NCBI RefSeq assembly: GCF_001667925.1
Contig: NZ_LZJR01000146.1
Location: forward strand, 1 to 48,586
Direction: 5' to 3'
Source of the DNA: Mycobacterium sp. E2479
GTDB taxonomy: Bacteria; Actinomycetota; Actinomycetes; Mycobacteriales; Mycobacteriaceae
Length of the DNA stretch: 48,586 nt
The notes below the pieces were generated by a model that saw only the letters and a program-made list of their open reading frames with translations, had not been told where the DNA came from and searched no databases. Position 1 is the first letter of the stretch. Each line of letters starts with the position of its first letter. Shown one piece after another: positions 17,923 to 28,955 of this stretch. The translations under genes were made by a program, and so were the position numbers.

Positions 17923-18867
17923 ATGATCTCGTTGCGTCAACATGCCTTATCGCTGGCCGCAGTCTTTTTGGCGCTGGCCGTGGGAGTCGTGCTGGGCTCC
18001 GGCTTCTTGTCGGACACCCTGTTGTCCAGCCTCCGCGACGAGAAGCGCGACTTGCACACGCAGATCAGCGGGCTCAACGACCAGAAGAATGTGCTGAACG
18101 AAAAGCTCAGCGCGGCAAACAATTTCGACACCCAACTCGCCGGTCGGATGGTGCATGACGCGCTCGGCGGCAAGTCGGTTGTGGTGTTCCGCACCCCGGA
18201 TGCCCAGGACGACGACGTGGCCGCGGTGTCGAAATTCATCGGTCAGGCCGGCGGGGCGGTGACCGGAACGGTGTCGCTGACGCAGGAGTTCGTCGAGGCC
18301 AACTCGGCGGAGAAGCTGCAGACGGTGGTGAACTCCTCGGTACTGCCCGCGGGCCAGCAGCTGAGCACCAAGCTCGTCGACCAAGGTTCGCAGGCGGGCG
18401 ACTTACTGGGCATCGCCCTGCTGGCCAACGCGAACACGGCGGTGCCCGCGGTGGACGATATCCAGCGCAACACCGTGCTGGCGGCGTTGCGTGACACGGG
18501 CTTCATCACCTATCAGGCCACCGATCACATGGGCGCGGCCAACGCTGCGCTGGTAGTCACGGGCGGCTCGCTGCCCCAAGACGCCGGCAACAAGGGCGTC
18601 AGCGTTGCCCGGTTCTCGGCCGCGTTGGCCCCGCACGGCTCGGGCACCCTGCTCGCCGGGCGCGACGGTTCGGCGACCGGGGGCGCCGCCGTGGCCGTGA
18701 CCCGCGCCGACGCCGGGATGAACTCGGCGATCACCACAGTGGACGACGTCGACTCCGCGCCGGGCCGGATCACCGCCATTCTGGGCTTGCACGACCTGCT
18801 GGGCGGCGGCCACGCCGGACAGTACGGCACCGGACACGGGGCGACGTCGATCACGGTGCCGCAGTAG
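17923..18867 (+). CDS. mctB: MctB/SteB-like protein (Rv1698 family)
   Basis: 314 aa, equal to Rv1698. One N-terminal membrane helix (ALSLAAVFLALAVGVVLGSG) is followed by a coiled-coil stretch (SLRDEKRDLHTQISGLNDQK) and a periplasmic domain. The family was described in M. tuberculosis as MctB, needed for copper resistance and proposed as an outer-membrane channel, and in corynebacteria as SteB, a partner of SteA in cell separation. ATG 17923 (MISLRQHAL) is used rather than the in-frame GTG at 17905. It follows steA after 34 bp. Confidence 0.9.
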   Translation: MISLRQHALSLAAVFLALAVGVVLGSGFLSDTLLSSLRDEKRDLHTQISGLNDQKNVLNEKLSAANNFDTQLAGRMVHDALGGKSVVVFRTPDAQDDDVAAVSKFIGQAGGAVTGTVSLTQEFVEANSAEKLQTVVNSSVLPAGQQLSTKLVDQGSQAGDLLGIALLANANTAVPAVDDIQRNTVLAALRDTGFITYQATDHMGAANAALVVTGGSLPQDAGNKGVSVARFSAALAPHGSGTLLAGRDGSATGGAAVAVTRADAGMNSAITTVDDVDSAPGRITAILGLHDLLGGGHAGQYGTGHGATSITVPQ

Positions 18868-18989
18868 CGGGCGTGTTAGCCGCGGCACGGCGCGGCGGAT
18901 GTTAGGGTGGGTTTCCGTGGGTCGGCAGGCCCATCTAGTTATTCGCTAGAACAATTTTGACGCCCTGCCCGTCTTCACGGAGGTCGCCT

Positions 18990-20733
<1,744 letters not shown>

Positions 20734-20741
<8 letters not shown>

Positions 20742-21357
20742 CCACGTCTTCGAGACGGAGTCGTCCGAAACGCTGTACACCGGAAAGATTTTCGCGCTGC
20801 GCAGCGACCGCGTGCGGATGCCCGCCGGCAAGGTGGTAACCCGCGAGATCGTCGAACATTTCGGCGCGGTCGCCGTGGTCGCGATGGACGACCGCGGCAA
20901 CCTCCCGATGATTTACCAGTACCGGCACGCCTTCGGTCGGCGGCTGTGGGAGCTGCCCGCGGGACTGCTCGATGTCGCCGGCGAGGCGGCTCATCTCACC
21001 GCGGCTCGCGAACTCATGGAGGAGGCGGGGCTGAAGGCGGCAGACTGGACGGTGCTCGTAGACCTCAATTCCACACCGGGCTTCAGCGACGAGTCGGTGC
21101 GCGTCTATCTGGCCACCGGTCTGACTCAGGTCGAGCGGCCCGACGCGCACGACGAAGAAGCCGACATGACATTGGAGTGGTATCCGCTGGCCGACGCCGC
21201 CCGTAAGGTGCTCAGCGGTGAAATCGTCAATGCCATTGCCGTGGCAGGAATTTTGGCCGCCCACGCCGTGACGACAGGGTTCGCTCAGCCGCGTCCAGTG
21301 GACAGCCCGTGGCAGGACAAGCCGACGGCGTTCGCAGCGCGCAAGGCCGCGCAATGA
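20734..21357 (+). CDS. NUDIX hydrolase, ADP-ribose pyrophosphatase type (Rv1700-like)
   Basis: 207 aa. The Nudix core REL-x-EEAGL is in LTAARELMEEAGLKA, preceded by WELPAGLLDVAGE, the ADP-ribose pyrophosphatase form. It hydrolyses ADP-ribose to AMP and ribose-5-phosphate; the M. tuberculosis orthologue has been characterised as such. GTG 20734 overlaps pyrG, and the stop overlaps xerD (ATGA), giving a coupled pyrG-NUDIX-xerD unit. Confidence 0.93.
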
Positions 21358-22295
21358 CGACGGTGGCGCTGGACACGCAGTTGCAGGGCTACCTTGACCA
21401 TCTCACGATCGAGCGCGGCGTCGCCGCGAACACCCTGAGTTCGTACACCCGCGACTTGCGTCGCTACACAAAACATCTGTCGGACCGGGGAATTCACGAC
21501 CTGGCCAAGGTGGGCGAGAACGACGTGAGCGAATTCCTGGTGGCGCTGCGCCGCGGCGATCCCGACACCGGAGCCGCCGCGCTGTCGGCGGTGTCGGCGG
21601 CGCGGGCGCTGATCGCGGTGCGCGGTCTGCATCGGTTCGCCGCCGCCGAAGGGCTGGCCGAACTCGACGTGGCGCGTGCGGTCCGGCCACCGACGCCGGG
21701 CCGCCGGCTGCCCAAAAGCCTGACCATCGACCAGGTGCTGGCGCTACTGGAGGGTGCGGGTGGCGACAGCCCGGCCGACGGACCGCTGACCCTGCGCAAC
21801 CGGGCGCTGCTGGAACTCCTATATTCCACCGGCGCACGGATTTCCGAGGCCGTCGGCCTCGACGTCGACGACGTCGACACGCACTCGCGGTCGGTGTTGT
21901 TGCGCGGCAAGGGCGGTAAGCAGCGGCTGGTGCCGATCGGACGTCCGGCCGTGGCCGCACTGGACGCGTACCTGGTACGGGGTCGTCCGGAGCTGGCACG
22001 TCGCGGGCGCGGCACGCCGGGCATCTTCCTCAACGTGCGCGGCGGACGGTTGTCACGGCAGAGCGCGTGGCAGGTTTTGCAGGACGCGGCAGCGCGTGCC
22101 GGCATCACCTCGGGGGTGTCGCCGCACATGCTGCGGCATTCCTTCGCCACGCACCTGCTGGAGGGTGGCGCCGATGTGCGCGTCGTGCAGGAGCTGCTCG
22201 GGCACGCCTCGGTGACGACGACGCAGATCTACACCATGGTCACCGTGCACGCGCTGCGCGAAGTGTGGGCCGAGGCCCACCCCCGGGCCCAGTAG
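21354..22295 (+). CDS. xerD: site-specific tyrosine recombinase XerD
   Basis: 313 aa. An N-terminal SAM-like core-binding domain (residues ~1-95) precedes the catalytic domain with Arg in YSTGARISEAVGL, HMLRHSFATHLLEGGA, and LLGHASVTTTQIYTMV (His and nucleophile Tyr). With XerC it resolves chromosome dimers at dif. ATG 21354 overlaps the NUDIX stop. The context is the same as Rv1701, a housekeeping recombinase unrelated to the island integrase. Confidence 0.95.
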   Translation: MTTVALDTQLQGYLDHLTIERGVAANTLSSYTRDLRRYTKHLSDRGIHDLAKVGENDVSEFLVALRRGDPDTGAAALSAVSAARALIAVRGLHRFAAAEGLAELDVARAVRPPTPGRRLPKSLTIDQVLALLEGAGGDSPADGPLTLRNRALLELLYSTGARISEAVGLDVDDVDTHSRSVLLRGKGGKQRLVPIGRPAVAALDAYLVRGRPELARRGRGTPGIFLNVRGGRLSRQSAWQVLQDAAARAGITSGVSPHMLRHSFATHLLEGGADVRVVQELLGHASVTTTQIYTMVTVHALREVWAEAHPRAQ

Positions 22296-22322
22296 TTTGT
22301 GCACCCGGGCTGCTCGGCCCGC

Positions 22323-23078
22323 TCATCCGCCTAGGTAGTCAGACTCCAGCACCAGGTCGGACAGCAGTGTCTGGTACTCGACGTGGGTCTTATGCTCGAC
22401 GGTGTTGAACCGCTTGCCCTGCTGCAGCCGCATGTACTCGCGGTACTTCGGCGCCCCCGGCACCCGGACGTTGTCGGCGACCACGATCGAGCCAGGATGC
22501 AACCACTCCCGATCCAGGATGCTGGTCAGGTCGTCCAGGTAGGCGTCCTTGTCGTGATCGAGGAACACGAAATCGAGGGTGCGGGCGGCAAACCCATGCT
22601 CGTTGGCCAGCGCATCAAGGGTGCGCCCGCCGTCGCCGATGGTGCCGACCACACACGTGACCCGATCGGCGACGCCGGCGTGCGCCCAGATCTGGCGGGC
22701 GTTGGCGGCGTTGGCCTCGGCGAGTTCGACCGAGAACACCTTGGCGTTCGGGGCGGCACGGGCGATGCGCAATGCGCCGTACCCGCAGTACGTGCCCAGC
22801 TCGAGCGCGAGCGACGGACCGGCGCGCCGCACTGCGGCGTCGAGCAGCAGCCCTTTCTCGTCACCGACGTTGATCAGCAACGATTTTTCGTAGGCGAACT
22901 TGTCGATGGTGGCCAGCACGTCGTCGATGTCGCCGGCCCGCGCGTTCTGCAGGACGTACTCGACGGCGGCCGCCTCGCGCCCGTCACCGATCTGGCCGGT
23001 GGTGGTGATGTTTCGGGCACCGGCGGCTACGCGCCAGAACGACCACCGCAGGAGAGGAATCCGTCGCTTGAGATTCAT
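22323..23078 (-). CDS. O-methyltransferase, catechol-O-methyltransferase type (Rv1703c-like)
   Basis: 251 aa. The SAM-binding motif ALELGTYCGYGALRIA is followed by VELAEANAANARQI, and the metal-site strand DFVFLDHDKDAYLDD is typical of cation-dependent COMT-like enzymes. ATG 23078 is used (MNLKRRIPLLRWSF); a GTG 9 nt upstream is also in frame. It is convergent with xerD and divergent from the parA-like gene, with a spacer of about 190 bp on that side. Confidence 0.9.
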   Translation of the reverse strand: MNLKRRIPLLRWSFWRVAAGARNITTTGQIGDGREAAAVEYVLQNARAGDIDDVLATIDKFAYEKSLLINVGDEKGLLLDAAVRRAGPSLALELGTYCGYGALRIARAAPNAKVFSVELAEANAANARQIWAHAGVADRVTCVVGTIGDGGRTLDALANEHGFAARTLDFVFLDHDKDAYLDDLTSILDREWLHPGSIVVADNVRVPGAPKYREYMRLQQGKRFNTVEHKTHVEYQTLLSDLVLESDYLGG

Positions 23079-23270
23079 AGACGTCACGATAGGCCGGTGG
23101 CCGGTTTGAGGCCGTGGTGGTGCTGATTGGTGATTCGCAGAAGCGATAGCGCCGGTGCTAGCGCGGTTCGAAGCCGCACACCCCTCGGAAATGGTGCTGC
23201 TGTGACTGAAGTTAATAGGCTGCCGGGATGTGCGTTCCGCCACCGATTTTTGGTCATATTGGCTGGTTAA

Positions 23271-24212
23271 TTGCCTGCGGGTCGCCCGGTTTCGCGCGAG
23301 GAACCCGTTAGACTTTCCGACGATGTTCATCTCCCGAACACCCCCGCCATGACCGAGCAGCCGGACAACGGCGTCGAGCTCGGTCTGACCGGGCGGCCGC
23401 CGCGGGCGATCCCGGAGCCACAGCCGCGCACTTCGCACGGCCCGGCCAAAGTCGTCGCCATGTGCAATCAAAAAGGCGGCGTCGGGAAGACCACGTCCAC
23501 CATCAATTTGGGTGCCGCGCTCGCCGAGTACGGCAGGCGGGTGCTGCTGGTGGACATGGACCCGCAGGGCGCGCTGTCCGCCGGCCTGGGCGTCCCGCAT
23601 TATGAGCTGGACAAGACCATTCACAACGTCCTGGTCGAGCCGCGGGTGTCGATCGACGACGTGTTGCTGCAAACCCGGGTCAGGCACATGGATCTGGTGC
23701 CCAGCAACATCGACCTGTCGGCCGCCGAGATCCAGCTGGTCAACGAGGTGGGACGCGAGCAGACGCTGGGCCGCGCGCTGCATCCGGTGCTGGACCGCTA
23801 CGACTATGTGCTGATCGACTGCCAGCCGTCACTGGGGCTGCTCACCGTCAACGGCCTGGCCTGCGCCGACGGCGTGGTGATCCCGACCGAATGCGAGTAC
23901 TTCTCGCTGCGCGGGCTGGCGCTGCTGACCGACACCGTCGACAAGGTGCGCGACCGGCTCAATCCGAAGCTCGAGATCAGCGGGATCTTGCTCACCCGGT
24001 ACGACCCCCGCACGGTCAACTCCCGCGAGGTGATGGCCCGGGTCGTGGAGCGGTTCGGTGACCTGGTGTTCGACACCGTCATCACCCGGACCGTCCGATT
24101 CCCGGAGACCAGCGTCGCCGGCGAACCCATCACCACGTGGGCCCCGCGGTCCACCGGGGCAATCGCCTATCGCGCGCTGGCCCGCGAGTTCATCGACCGA
24201 TTCGGCGCGTGA
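23271..24212 (+). CDS. ParA/Soj-family ATPase (Rv1708-like)
   Basis: About 313 aa from TTG 23271, or 287 aa from ATG 23349; neither has a strong binding site. The deviant Walker A is CNQKGGVGKTTSTINLGAAL, Walker A' is LLVDMDPQGALSAG, and Walker B is YDYVLIDCQPSLGLL. Such ATPases position DNA or protein cargo. As the first gene of a scpA-scpB cassette it probably acts in chromosome organisation. It is separate from the parAB pair at the origin. The stop overlaps scpA (GTGA). Confidence 0.92.
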   Translation: MPAGRPVSREEPVRLSDDVHLPNTPAMTEQPDNGVELGLTGRPPRAIPEPQPRTSHGPAKVVAMCNQKGGVGKTTSTINLGAALAEYGRRVLLVDMDPQGALSAGLGVPHYELDKTIHNVLVEPRVSIDDVLLQTRVRHMDLVPSNIDLSAAEIQLVNEVGREQTLGRALHPVLDRYDYVLIDCQPSLGLLTVNGLACADGVVIPTECEYFSLRGLALLTDTVDKVRDRLNPKLEISGILLTRYDPRTVNSREVMARVVERFGDLVFDTVITRTVRFPETSVAGEPITTWAPRSTGAIAYRALAREFIDRFGA

Positions 24213-25036
24213 ACGCGACCGAAACCGGTGAGGCGCCACAGCAGAACGGCTACGGAGCTGGCTTCCAAGTCCGCCTGACCAATTTCGAGGGCCCGTTCGA
24301 CCTCCTGCTGCAGCTGATCTTCGCCCATCGCCTCGACGTGACCGAGGTGGCGCTGCACCAGGTCACCGACGACTTCATCGCCTACACCCGGGAAATCGGT
24401 CCGCAGCTGGAGCTCGAGGAGACCACGGCATTCCTCGTGGTCGCCGCCACGCTGCTGGATTTGAAGGCCGCCCGACTGCTGCCGGCCGGACGGGTCGACG
24501 ACGACGAAGATCTCGCGCTGCTGGAGGTGCGCGATCTGCTGTTCGCCCGGTTGCTGCAGTATCGCGCGTTCAAGCACGTCGCGGAGATGTTCGCCGAACT
24601 CGAGGCCACGGCGTTGCGCAGTTATCCGCGGTCGGTGTCGCTGGAAGACCGGTTCACCGAACTGTTGCCCGAGGTGATGATCGGCGTGGACGCCGAACGC
24701 TTCGCTCAGATCGCCGCGATCGCGTTCACCCCGCGACCCACACCGACGGTGTCGGTCGAGCACCTGCACCAGGTGCAGGTCTCGGTTCCCGAGCAGGCCA
24801 AGAAGTTGCTGGCCATCCTGGAGGCACGGGGCAGCGGGGCGTGGGCCACGTTCTCCGAGCTGGTCGCCGATTGCGAGGCGTCGATGGAGGTGGTCGGGCG
24901 CTTTTTGGCGCTGCTCGAACTGTATCGGTCCCGGGCGGTAGCATTCGACCAGTCAGAGCCGCTTGGCGTGCTCCAAATCTCGTGGACCGGGGAGCGTCCG
25001 GCCAGTGAAGCCTTGGTAGAAGTGCGGGACGAATAA
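24209..25036 (+). CDS. scpA: segregation and condensation protein A
   Basis: 275 aa kleisin of the SMC complex. The N-terminal motif FQVRLTNFEGPFDLLLQLIF and the helical TTAFLVVAATLLDLKAARLL are diagnostic. The C-terminal winged helix includes ATFSELVADCEASMEVVGRF. It bridges SMC heads with ScpB. GTG 24209 overlaps the ParA-like stop. Confidence 0.96.
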   Translation: MNATETGEAPQQNGYGAGFQVRLTNFEGPFDLLLQLIFAHRLDVTEVALHQVTDDFIAYTREIGPQLELEETTAFLVVAATLLDLKAARLLPAGRVDDDEDLALLEVRDLLFARLLQYRAFKHVAEMFAELEATALRSYPRSVSLEDRFTELLPEVMIGVDAERFAQIAAIAFTPRPTPTVSVEHLHQVQVSVPEQAKKLLAILEARGSGAWATFSELVADCEASMEVVGRFLALLELYRSRAVAFDQSEPLGVLQISWTGERPASEALVEVRDE

Positions 25037-25744
25037 GTGACTGAAGATATGCCGGACGTCGATCTCGACGCAGCTCTCGACGTGGGCATCCCGGACATCG
25101 CCGAAGTCGTGCCCATGGAGTCCGAAGAACTCGGCGCGGTGCTCGAGGCGCTGCTGCTGGTGGTGGACACGCCGGTCACCGCGGAGGCGCTCGCGTCGGC
25201 CACGCAGCAACCGGTATACCGGATCGCCGCCAAGTTGCAGGAGATGGCCGAGCAGTTCACGGAACGCGACAGCGGCATCGACCTGCGGAAAAACAGCGAG
25301 GGCTGGCGGATGTACACCCGTGCCCGGTTCGCGCCCTATGTGGAGAAGCTGCTGCTCGACGGAGCGCGGTCCAAGCTCACGCGGGCCGCGCTGGAGACTC
25401 TGGCCGTGGTCGCCTACCGCCAGCCCGTGACGCGTGCGCGGGTGAGCGCGGTGCGCGGCGTCAACGTCGACGCCGTGATGCGCACGCTGCTGGCGCGCGG
25501 CTTGATCACCGAAGCGGGAGTCGACGAGGACACCGGCGCGACGACGTTCGCCACCACCGACCTGTTCTTAGAGCGGCTGGGGCTGACCTCGCTGGCCGAC
25601 CTTCCGGATATCGCGCCGCTGCTTCCCGACGTCGACACGATCGAGGACCTCAGCGAATCCCTGGACAGCGAGCCACGTTTCATCAAACTTTCCGGCGGTC
25701 AGCCGTCAGACCCGGCGATGACGTTCGACGTGGACCAGGATTGA
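25037..25744 (+). CDS. scpB: segregation and condensation protein B
   Basis: 235 aa. An acidic N-terminal extension of about 30 residues precedes two winged-helix domains: ELGAVLEALLLVVDTPVTAE, then LTRAALETLAVVAYRQPVTR followed by a VRGVNVDAVMRTLLARGLI wing, all ScpB hallmarks. GTG 25037 follows the scpA TAA directly with no spacer. It works with ScpA and SMC in chromosome compaction. Confidence 0.96.
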   Translation: MTEDMPDVDLDAALDVGIPDIAEVVPMESEELGAVLEALLLVVDTPVTAEALASATQQPVYRIAAKLQEMAEQFTERDSGIDLRKNSEGWRMYTRARFAPYVEKLLLDGARSKLTRAALETLAVVAYRQPVTRARVSAVRGVNVDAVMRTLLARGLITEAGVDEDTGATTFATTDLFLERLGLTSLADLPDIAPLLPDVDTIEDLSESLDSEPRFIKLSGGQPSDPAMTFDVDQD

Positions 25745-26487
25745 TGGAGGAAGTACAGGGGATCCGGCTGCAAAAAGTGTTGTCCCAAGCCGGAATTGCG
25801 TCGCGGCGGGCCGCCGAGAAGTTGATCATCGACGGCCGCGTCGAGGTGGACGGCCACGTGGTGACCGAATTGGGCACTCGCGTCGACCCGGACTCGTCGG
25901 TGATCCGCGTGGACGGCGCCCGGGTGGTGCTGGACGATTCCCAGGTCTACCTCGCCCTGAACAAGCCGCGCGGTGTGCACTCGACCATGTCCGACGACCG
26001 CGGCCGACCGTGCATCGGCGATCTGGTGGAGCGCAAGGTCCGCGGCAACAAGAACCTGTTTCATGTCGGGCGCCTGGACGCCGATACCGAAGGGCTGATC
26101 CTGCTCACCAACGATGGCGAGCTGGCGCACCGGCTGATGCATCCTTCCCACGAGGTCGCCAAGACGTACCTGGCGACGGTGACCGGATCGGTGCCGCGAG
26201 GGCTCGGGAAGAAGCTGCGTGCTGGGATCGAATTGGACGACGGCGTGGCCAAACTCGACGAGTTCGCGGTGGTAGACGCCATCCCCGGCAAGACGCTGGT
26301 GCGGGTGACGCTGCACGAGGGCCGCAATCGCATCGTGCGCCGGCTGCTGGCGGCCGCCGGATTCCCGGTGGAGTCGTTGGTACGCACCGACATCGGGCCC
26401 GTGGCGCTGGGAAAACAGCGACCGGGCACAATTCGGGCGTTGGCTCATCACGAGGTCGGCCAGCTCTACAAAGCGGTGGGCCTGTGA
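25744..26487 (+). CDS. RluB/RsuA-type 16S/23S rRNA pseudouridine synthase (Rv1711-like)
   Basis: 247 aa. An N-terminal S4 domain (IRLQKVLSQAGIASRRAAEK) precedes the RsuA catalytic domain: LALNKPRGVHSTMSD, the catalytic Asp in HVGRLDADTEGLILLTNDGE, and LHEGRNRIVRRLL. ATG 25744 overlaps the scpB TGA. This position after scpB is typical of rluB genes, so a 23S target is likely. Confidence 0.93.
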   Translation: MEEVQGIRLQKVLSQAGIASRRAAEKLIIDGRVEVDGHVVTELGTRVDPDSSVIRVDGARVVLDDSQVYLALNKPRGVHSTMSDDRGRPCIGDLVERKVRGNKNLFHVGRLDADTEGLILLTNDGELAHRLMHPSHEVAKTYLATVTGSVPRGLGKKLRAGIELDDGVAKLDEFAVVDAIPGKTLVRVTLHEGRNRIVRRLLAAAGFPVESLVRTDIGPVALGKQRPGTIRALAHHEVGQLYKAVGL

Positions 26488-27167
26488 ATGGAACGATCAT
26501 TGCCATCGACGGCCCGGCGGGCACCGGAAAGTCTTCGGTATCAAGGGGATTGGCGCAAGCGCTCGGTGCGCGCTATCTGGATACCGGCGGTATGTACCGG
26601 ACGGTGACCCTGGCCGTGCTGCGCGCCGGCATCGATCCCGCCGACGCCGACGCCGTCGCCCGCGCCGCGCAGACGGTAGAGATGTCTGTGGACTATCAGC
26701 CCGATGGCGACCGTTATTTCCTGTGCGGAGAAGATGTCTCGACGGAAATCCGCGGTGACCGGGTCACCGCCTCGGTGTCGGCGGTGTCCGCGGTGCCCGC
26801 CGTCCGCACCCGGCTGGTCGCCATGCAGCGCGAAATGGCCCAGGGCCCGCGCAGTGTGGTCGTCGAGGGCCGGGACATCGGCACCGTCGTCCTGCCGGAT
26901 GCGCCCGTGAAGATCTTCCTGACCGCATCGGCCGAAACCCGGGCGCGGCGGCGCAACGATCAGAACGTGGCGGCGGGCTTGGCCGACGACTACGAGGCGG
27001 TGCTGGCCGACGTCCGCCGGCGCGACCATCTGGATTCCACCCGGGCTGTGTCACCGCTGCGGGCGGCCCCGGACGCGGTGATCGTCGATACCAGCGAAAT
27101 GACCGAGCCCCAAGTTATTTCACACCTGCACGATCTGGTCAGGCAGCGGACCGGAGCGGTGCGGTGA
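26484..27167 (+). CDS. cmk: cytidylate kinase
   Basis: 227 aa. The P-loop is IAIDGPAGTGKSSVSRGLA, with the substrate motif YLDTGGMYRTVT, the CMP-kinase insert, and VVVEGRDIGTVVLPDAPVKIFLTASAETRARRR split across the LID. It phosphorylates CMP/dCMP. GTG 26484 overlaps the upstream stop (GTGA), and its own stop overlaps der in the same way. Confidence 0.96.
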   Translation: MNGTIIAIDGPAGTGKSSVSRGLAQALGARYLDTGGMYRTVTLAVLRAGIDPADADAVARAAQTVEMSVDYQPDGDRYFLCGEDVSTEIRGDRVTASVSAVSAVPAVRTRLVAMQREMAQGPRSVVVEGRDIGTVVLPDAPVKIFLTASAETRARRRNDQNVAAGLADDYEAVLADVRRRDHLDSTRAVSPLRAAPDAVIVDTSEMTEPQVISHLHDLVRQRTGAVR

Positions 27168-28564
27168 GTCAAGACGGCACGTGGAGCGACGAAAGCGACT
27201 GGGAGTCAGTTGGATTCGGACTCGACGAACAGGAGGAGGTAGGTCCGGCGCCCGTAGTGGCGGTTGTCGGCCGGCCCAATGTCGGCAAGTCGACGCTGGT
27301 CAATCGGATTCTCGGGCGGAGAGAGGCGGTGGTGCAGGACATCCCGGGTGTCACCCGCGACCGCGTGTCCTACGACGCGCTGTGGACGGGTCGCCGGTTC
27401 GTCGTGCAGGACACCGGCGGATGGGAGCCGGACGCCAAGGGACTCCAACAACTGGTGGCCGAACAGGCATCGGTGGCCATGCGCACCGCCGATGCAGTGA
27501 TCCTGGTGGTCGACGCGTTGGTCGGCGCCACCGCGGCCGACGAGGCCGCCGCACGGATCCTGCTGCGGTCGGGCAAGCCGGTTTTCCTGGCGGCCAACAA
27601 GGTTGACAGCGACAAGGCCGAGGCGGACGCAGCGCTGCTGTGGTCACTGGGGCTCGGCGAGCCGCACGCCATCAGTGCCATCCACGGCCGCGGGGTGGCG
27701 GATCTGCTCGATGAGGTGCTTGCCGCGCTGCCCGAGGTGTCCGAGGTGGCGCCCACGTCCGGCGGACCACGCCGCGTCGCGCTGGTCGGCAAACCCAACG
27801 TGGGCAAGAGCTCGCTGCTGAACAAGCTGGCCGGCGATCAGCGCTCCGTGGTGCACGACGTCGCTGGAACGACGGTTGACCCGGTGGACTCGCTGATCGA
27901 GCTCGGCGACAAGGTGTGGCGGTTCGTCGACACCGCGGGCTTGCGACGCAAGGTGCGCCAAGCCAGCGGGCACGAGTTCTACGCCTCCGTGCGTACGCAC
28001 TCGGCCATCGATGCGGCCGAGGTGGTCATCGTGCTGATCGATGGATCTGACCCGCTCACCGAACAGGATCAGCGGGTTTTGTCGATGGTCATCGAGGCCG
28101 GCCGGGCCCTGGTGCTGGCTTTCAACAAGTGGGATCTGGTGGACGAGGACCGCCGTGAGCTGTTGGAGCGCGAGATCGACCGCGAACTAGTGCAGCTGCG
28201 GTGGGCACCGAGGGTCAACATCTCCGCCAAGACGGGGCGGGCGTTGCAGAAGCTGGTGCCCGCGATGGAGACCGCACTGGCCTCATGGGATACGCGGATT
28301 TCGACCGGCGCGCTGAATTCCTGGCTCAAAGAGGTGGTGGCGGCCACGCCGCCCCCGGTGCGTGGGGGCAAGCAGCCTCGCATCCTGTTCGCCACCCAGG
28401 CGACCGCTCGGCCCCCGACGTTCGTTCTGTTCACCACGGGTTTTCTGGAGGCCGGGTATCGGCGGTTCCTGGAGCGCCGGCTGCGTGAGACCTTCGGGTT
28501 CGAGGGATCACCGATCCGGATCAATGTGCGGGTGCGCGAAAAGCGGGGAGCCAGGCGGCGCTGA
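27164..28564 (+). CDS. der: ribosome biogenesis GTPase Der (EngA)
   Basis: 466 aa with the diagnostic double GTPase domains. G1 motifs are GRPNVGKSTL and GKPNVGKSSL, G3 are DTGGW and DTAGL, and G4 are NKVD and NKWD. A C-terminal KH-like domain follows (ILFATQATARPPTFVLFTTG). It acts in 50S subunit maturation. Last gene of the coupled parA-scpAB-rluB-cmk-der run; a terminator-like hairpin follows. Confidence 0.97.
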   Translation: MSQDGTWSDESDWESVGFGLDEQEEVGPAPVVAVVGRPNVGKSTLVNRILGRREAVVQDIPGVTRDRVSYDALWTGRRFVVQDTGGWEPDAKGLQQLVAEQASVAMRTADAVILVVDALVGATAADEAAARILLRSGKPVFLAANKVDSDKAEADAALLWSLGLGEPHAISAIHGRGVADLLDEVLAALPEVSEVAPTSGGPRRVALVGKPNVGKSSLLNKLAGDQRSVVHDVAGTTVDPVDSLIELGDKVWRFVDTAGLRRKVRQASGHEFYASVRTHSAIDAAEVVIVLIDGSDPLTEQDQRVLSMVIEAGRALVLAFNKWDLVDEDRRELLEREIDRELVQLRWAPRVNISAKTGRALQKLVPAMETALASWDTRISTGALNSWLKEVVAATPPPVRGGKQPRILFATQATARPPTFVLFTTGFLEAGYRRFLERRLRETFGFEGSPIRINVRVREKRGARRR

Positions 28565-28610
28565 GCGCCTGTGGCGCGGAGCCAGTCGGCGCTTGGACCC
28601 ATCTGGCGAT

Positions 28611-28648
28611 TCCCAAATGCGGTAGCACCCGCGCTGGCGCGTTTGGGA
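28611..28648 (+). terminator. terminator-like hairpin after der
   Basis: TCCCAAATGCG (28611-28621) pairs with CGCGTTTGGGA (28638-28648) with one mismatch around a 16-nt loop, followed by TTTA. It begins about 45 bp after the der stop, in the right place to end the operon before the tRNA gene. Confidence 0.5.
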
Positions 28649-28789
28649 TTTACTGCATGGCCTCGCCTGGCCCGGAGCGGCAACGCCGGACGTGACATGC
28701 GGGCCACGCTATAGCGGAGGTCACTGGGCGGCCTGGCCGACCATCTACGGTAGGCTTTCGACCTGCCGCCGGTTGCATGCATCGGCGCG

Positions 28790-28863
28790 CGGGCTGTGGC
28801 GCAGTTTGGTAGCGCACTTGACTGGGGGTCAAGTGGTCGCAGGTTCAAATCCTGTCAGCCCGA
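28790..28863 (+). tRNA. tRNA-Pro (anticodon GGG)
   Basis: 74 nt folding as a canonical cloverleaf: acceptor CGGGCTG/CAGCCCG, anticodon stem CTTGA/TCAAG with loop CTGGGGG (anticodon GGG at 28824-28826), and T arm CAGGTTCAAATCCTG. The discriminator base is A and CCA is not encoded. A tRNA-Pro after der is also known in M. tuberculosis. The 3' half is the probable integration site of the downstream element, whose integrase starts 93 bp away. Confidence 0.95.
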
Positions 28864-28916
28864 CACAGTTCAGAAGGTGTTTTCACCTCTCATAGGAATC
28901 CAGCCGAAGGGCTGGG

Positions 28917-28937
28917 ACCCCAATTCATACCCCAATT
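28917..28937 (+). repeat. short direct repeat between tRNA and integrase
   Basis: ACCCCAATT occurs at 28917-28925 and 28929-28937, a 12-bp period. Just upstream, CCAGCC (28900-28905) pairs with GGCTGG (28910-28915). Closely spaced direct repeats beside an integrase gene are often integrase arm-binding sites; this role is inferred only from position. Confidence 0.35.
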
Positions 28938-28955
28938 GGCCGGTAAAATGGCGCC

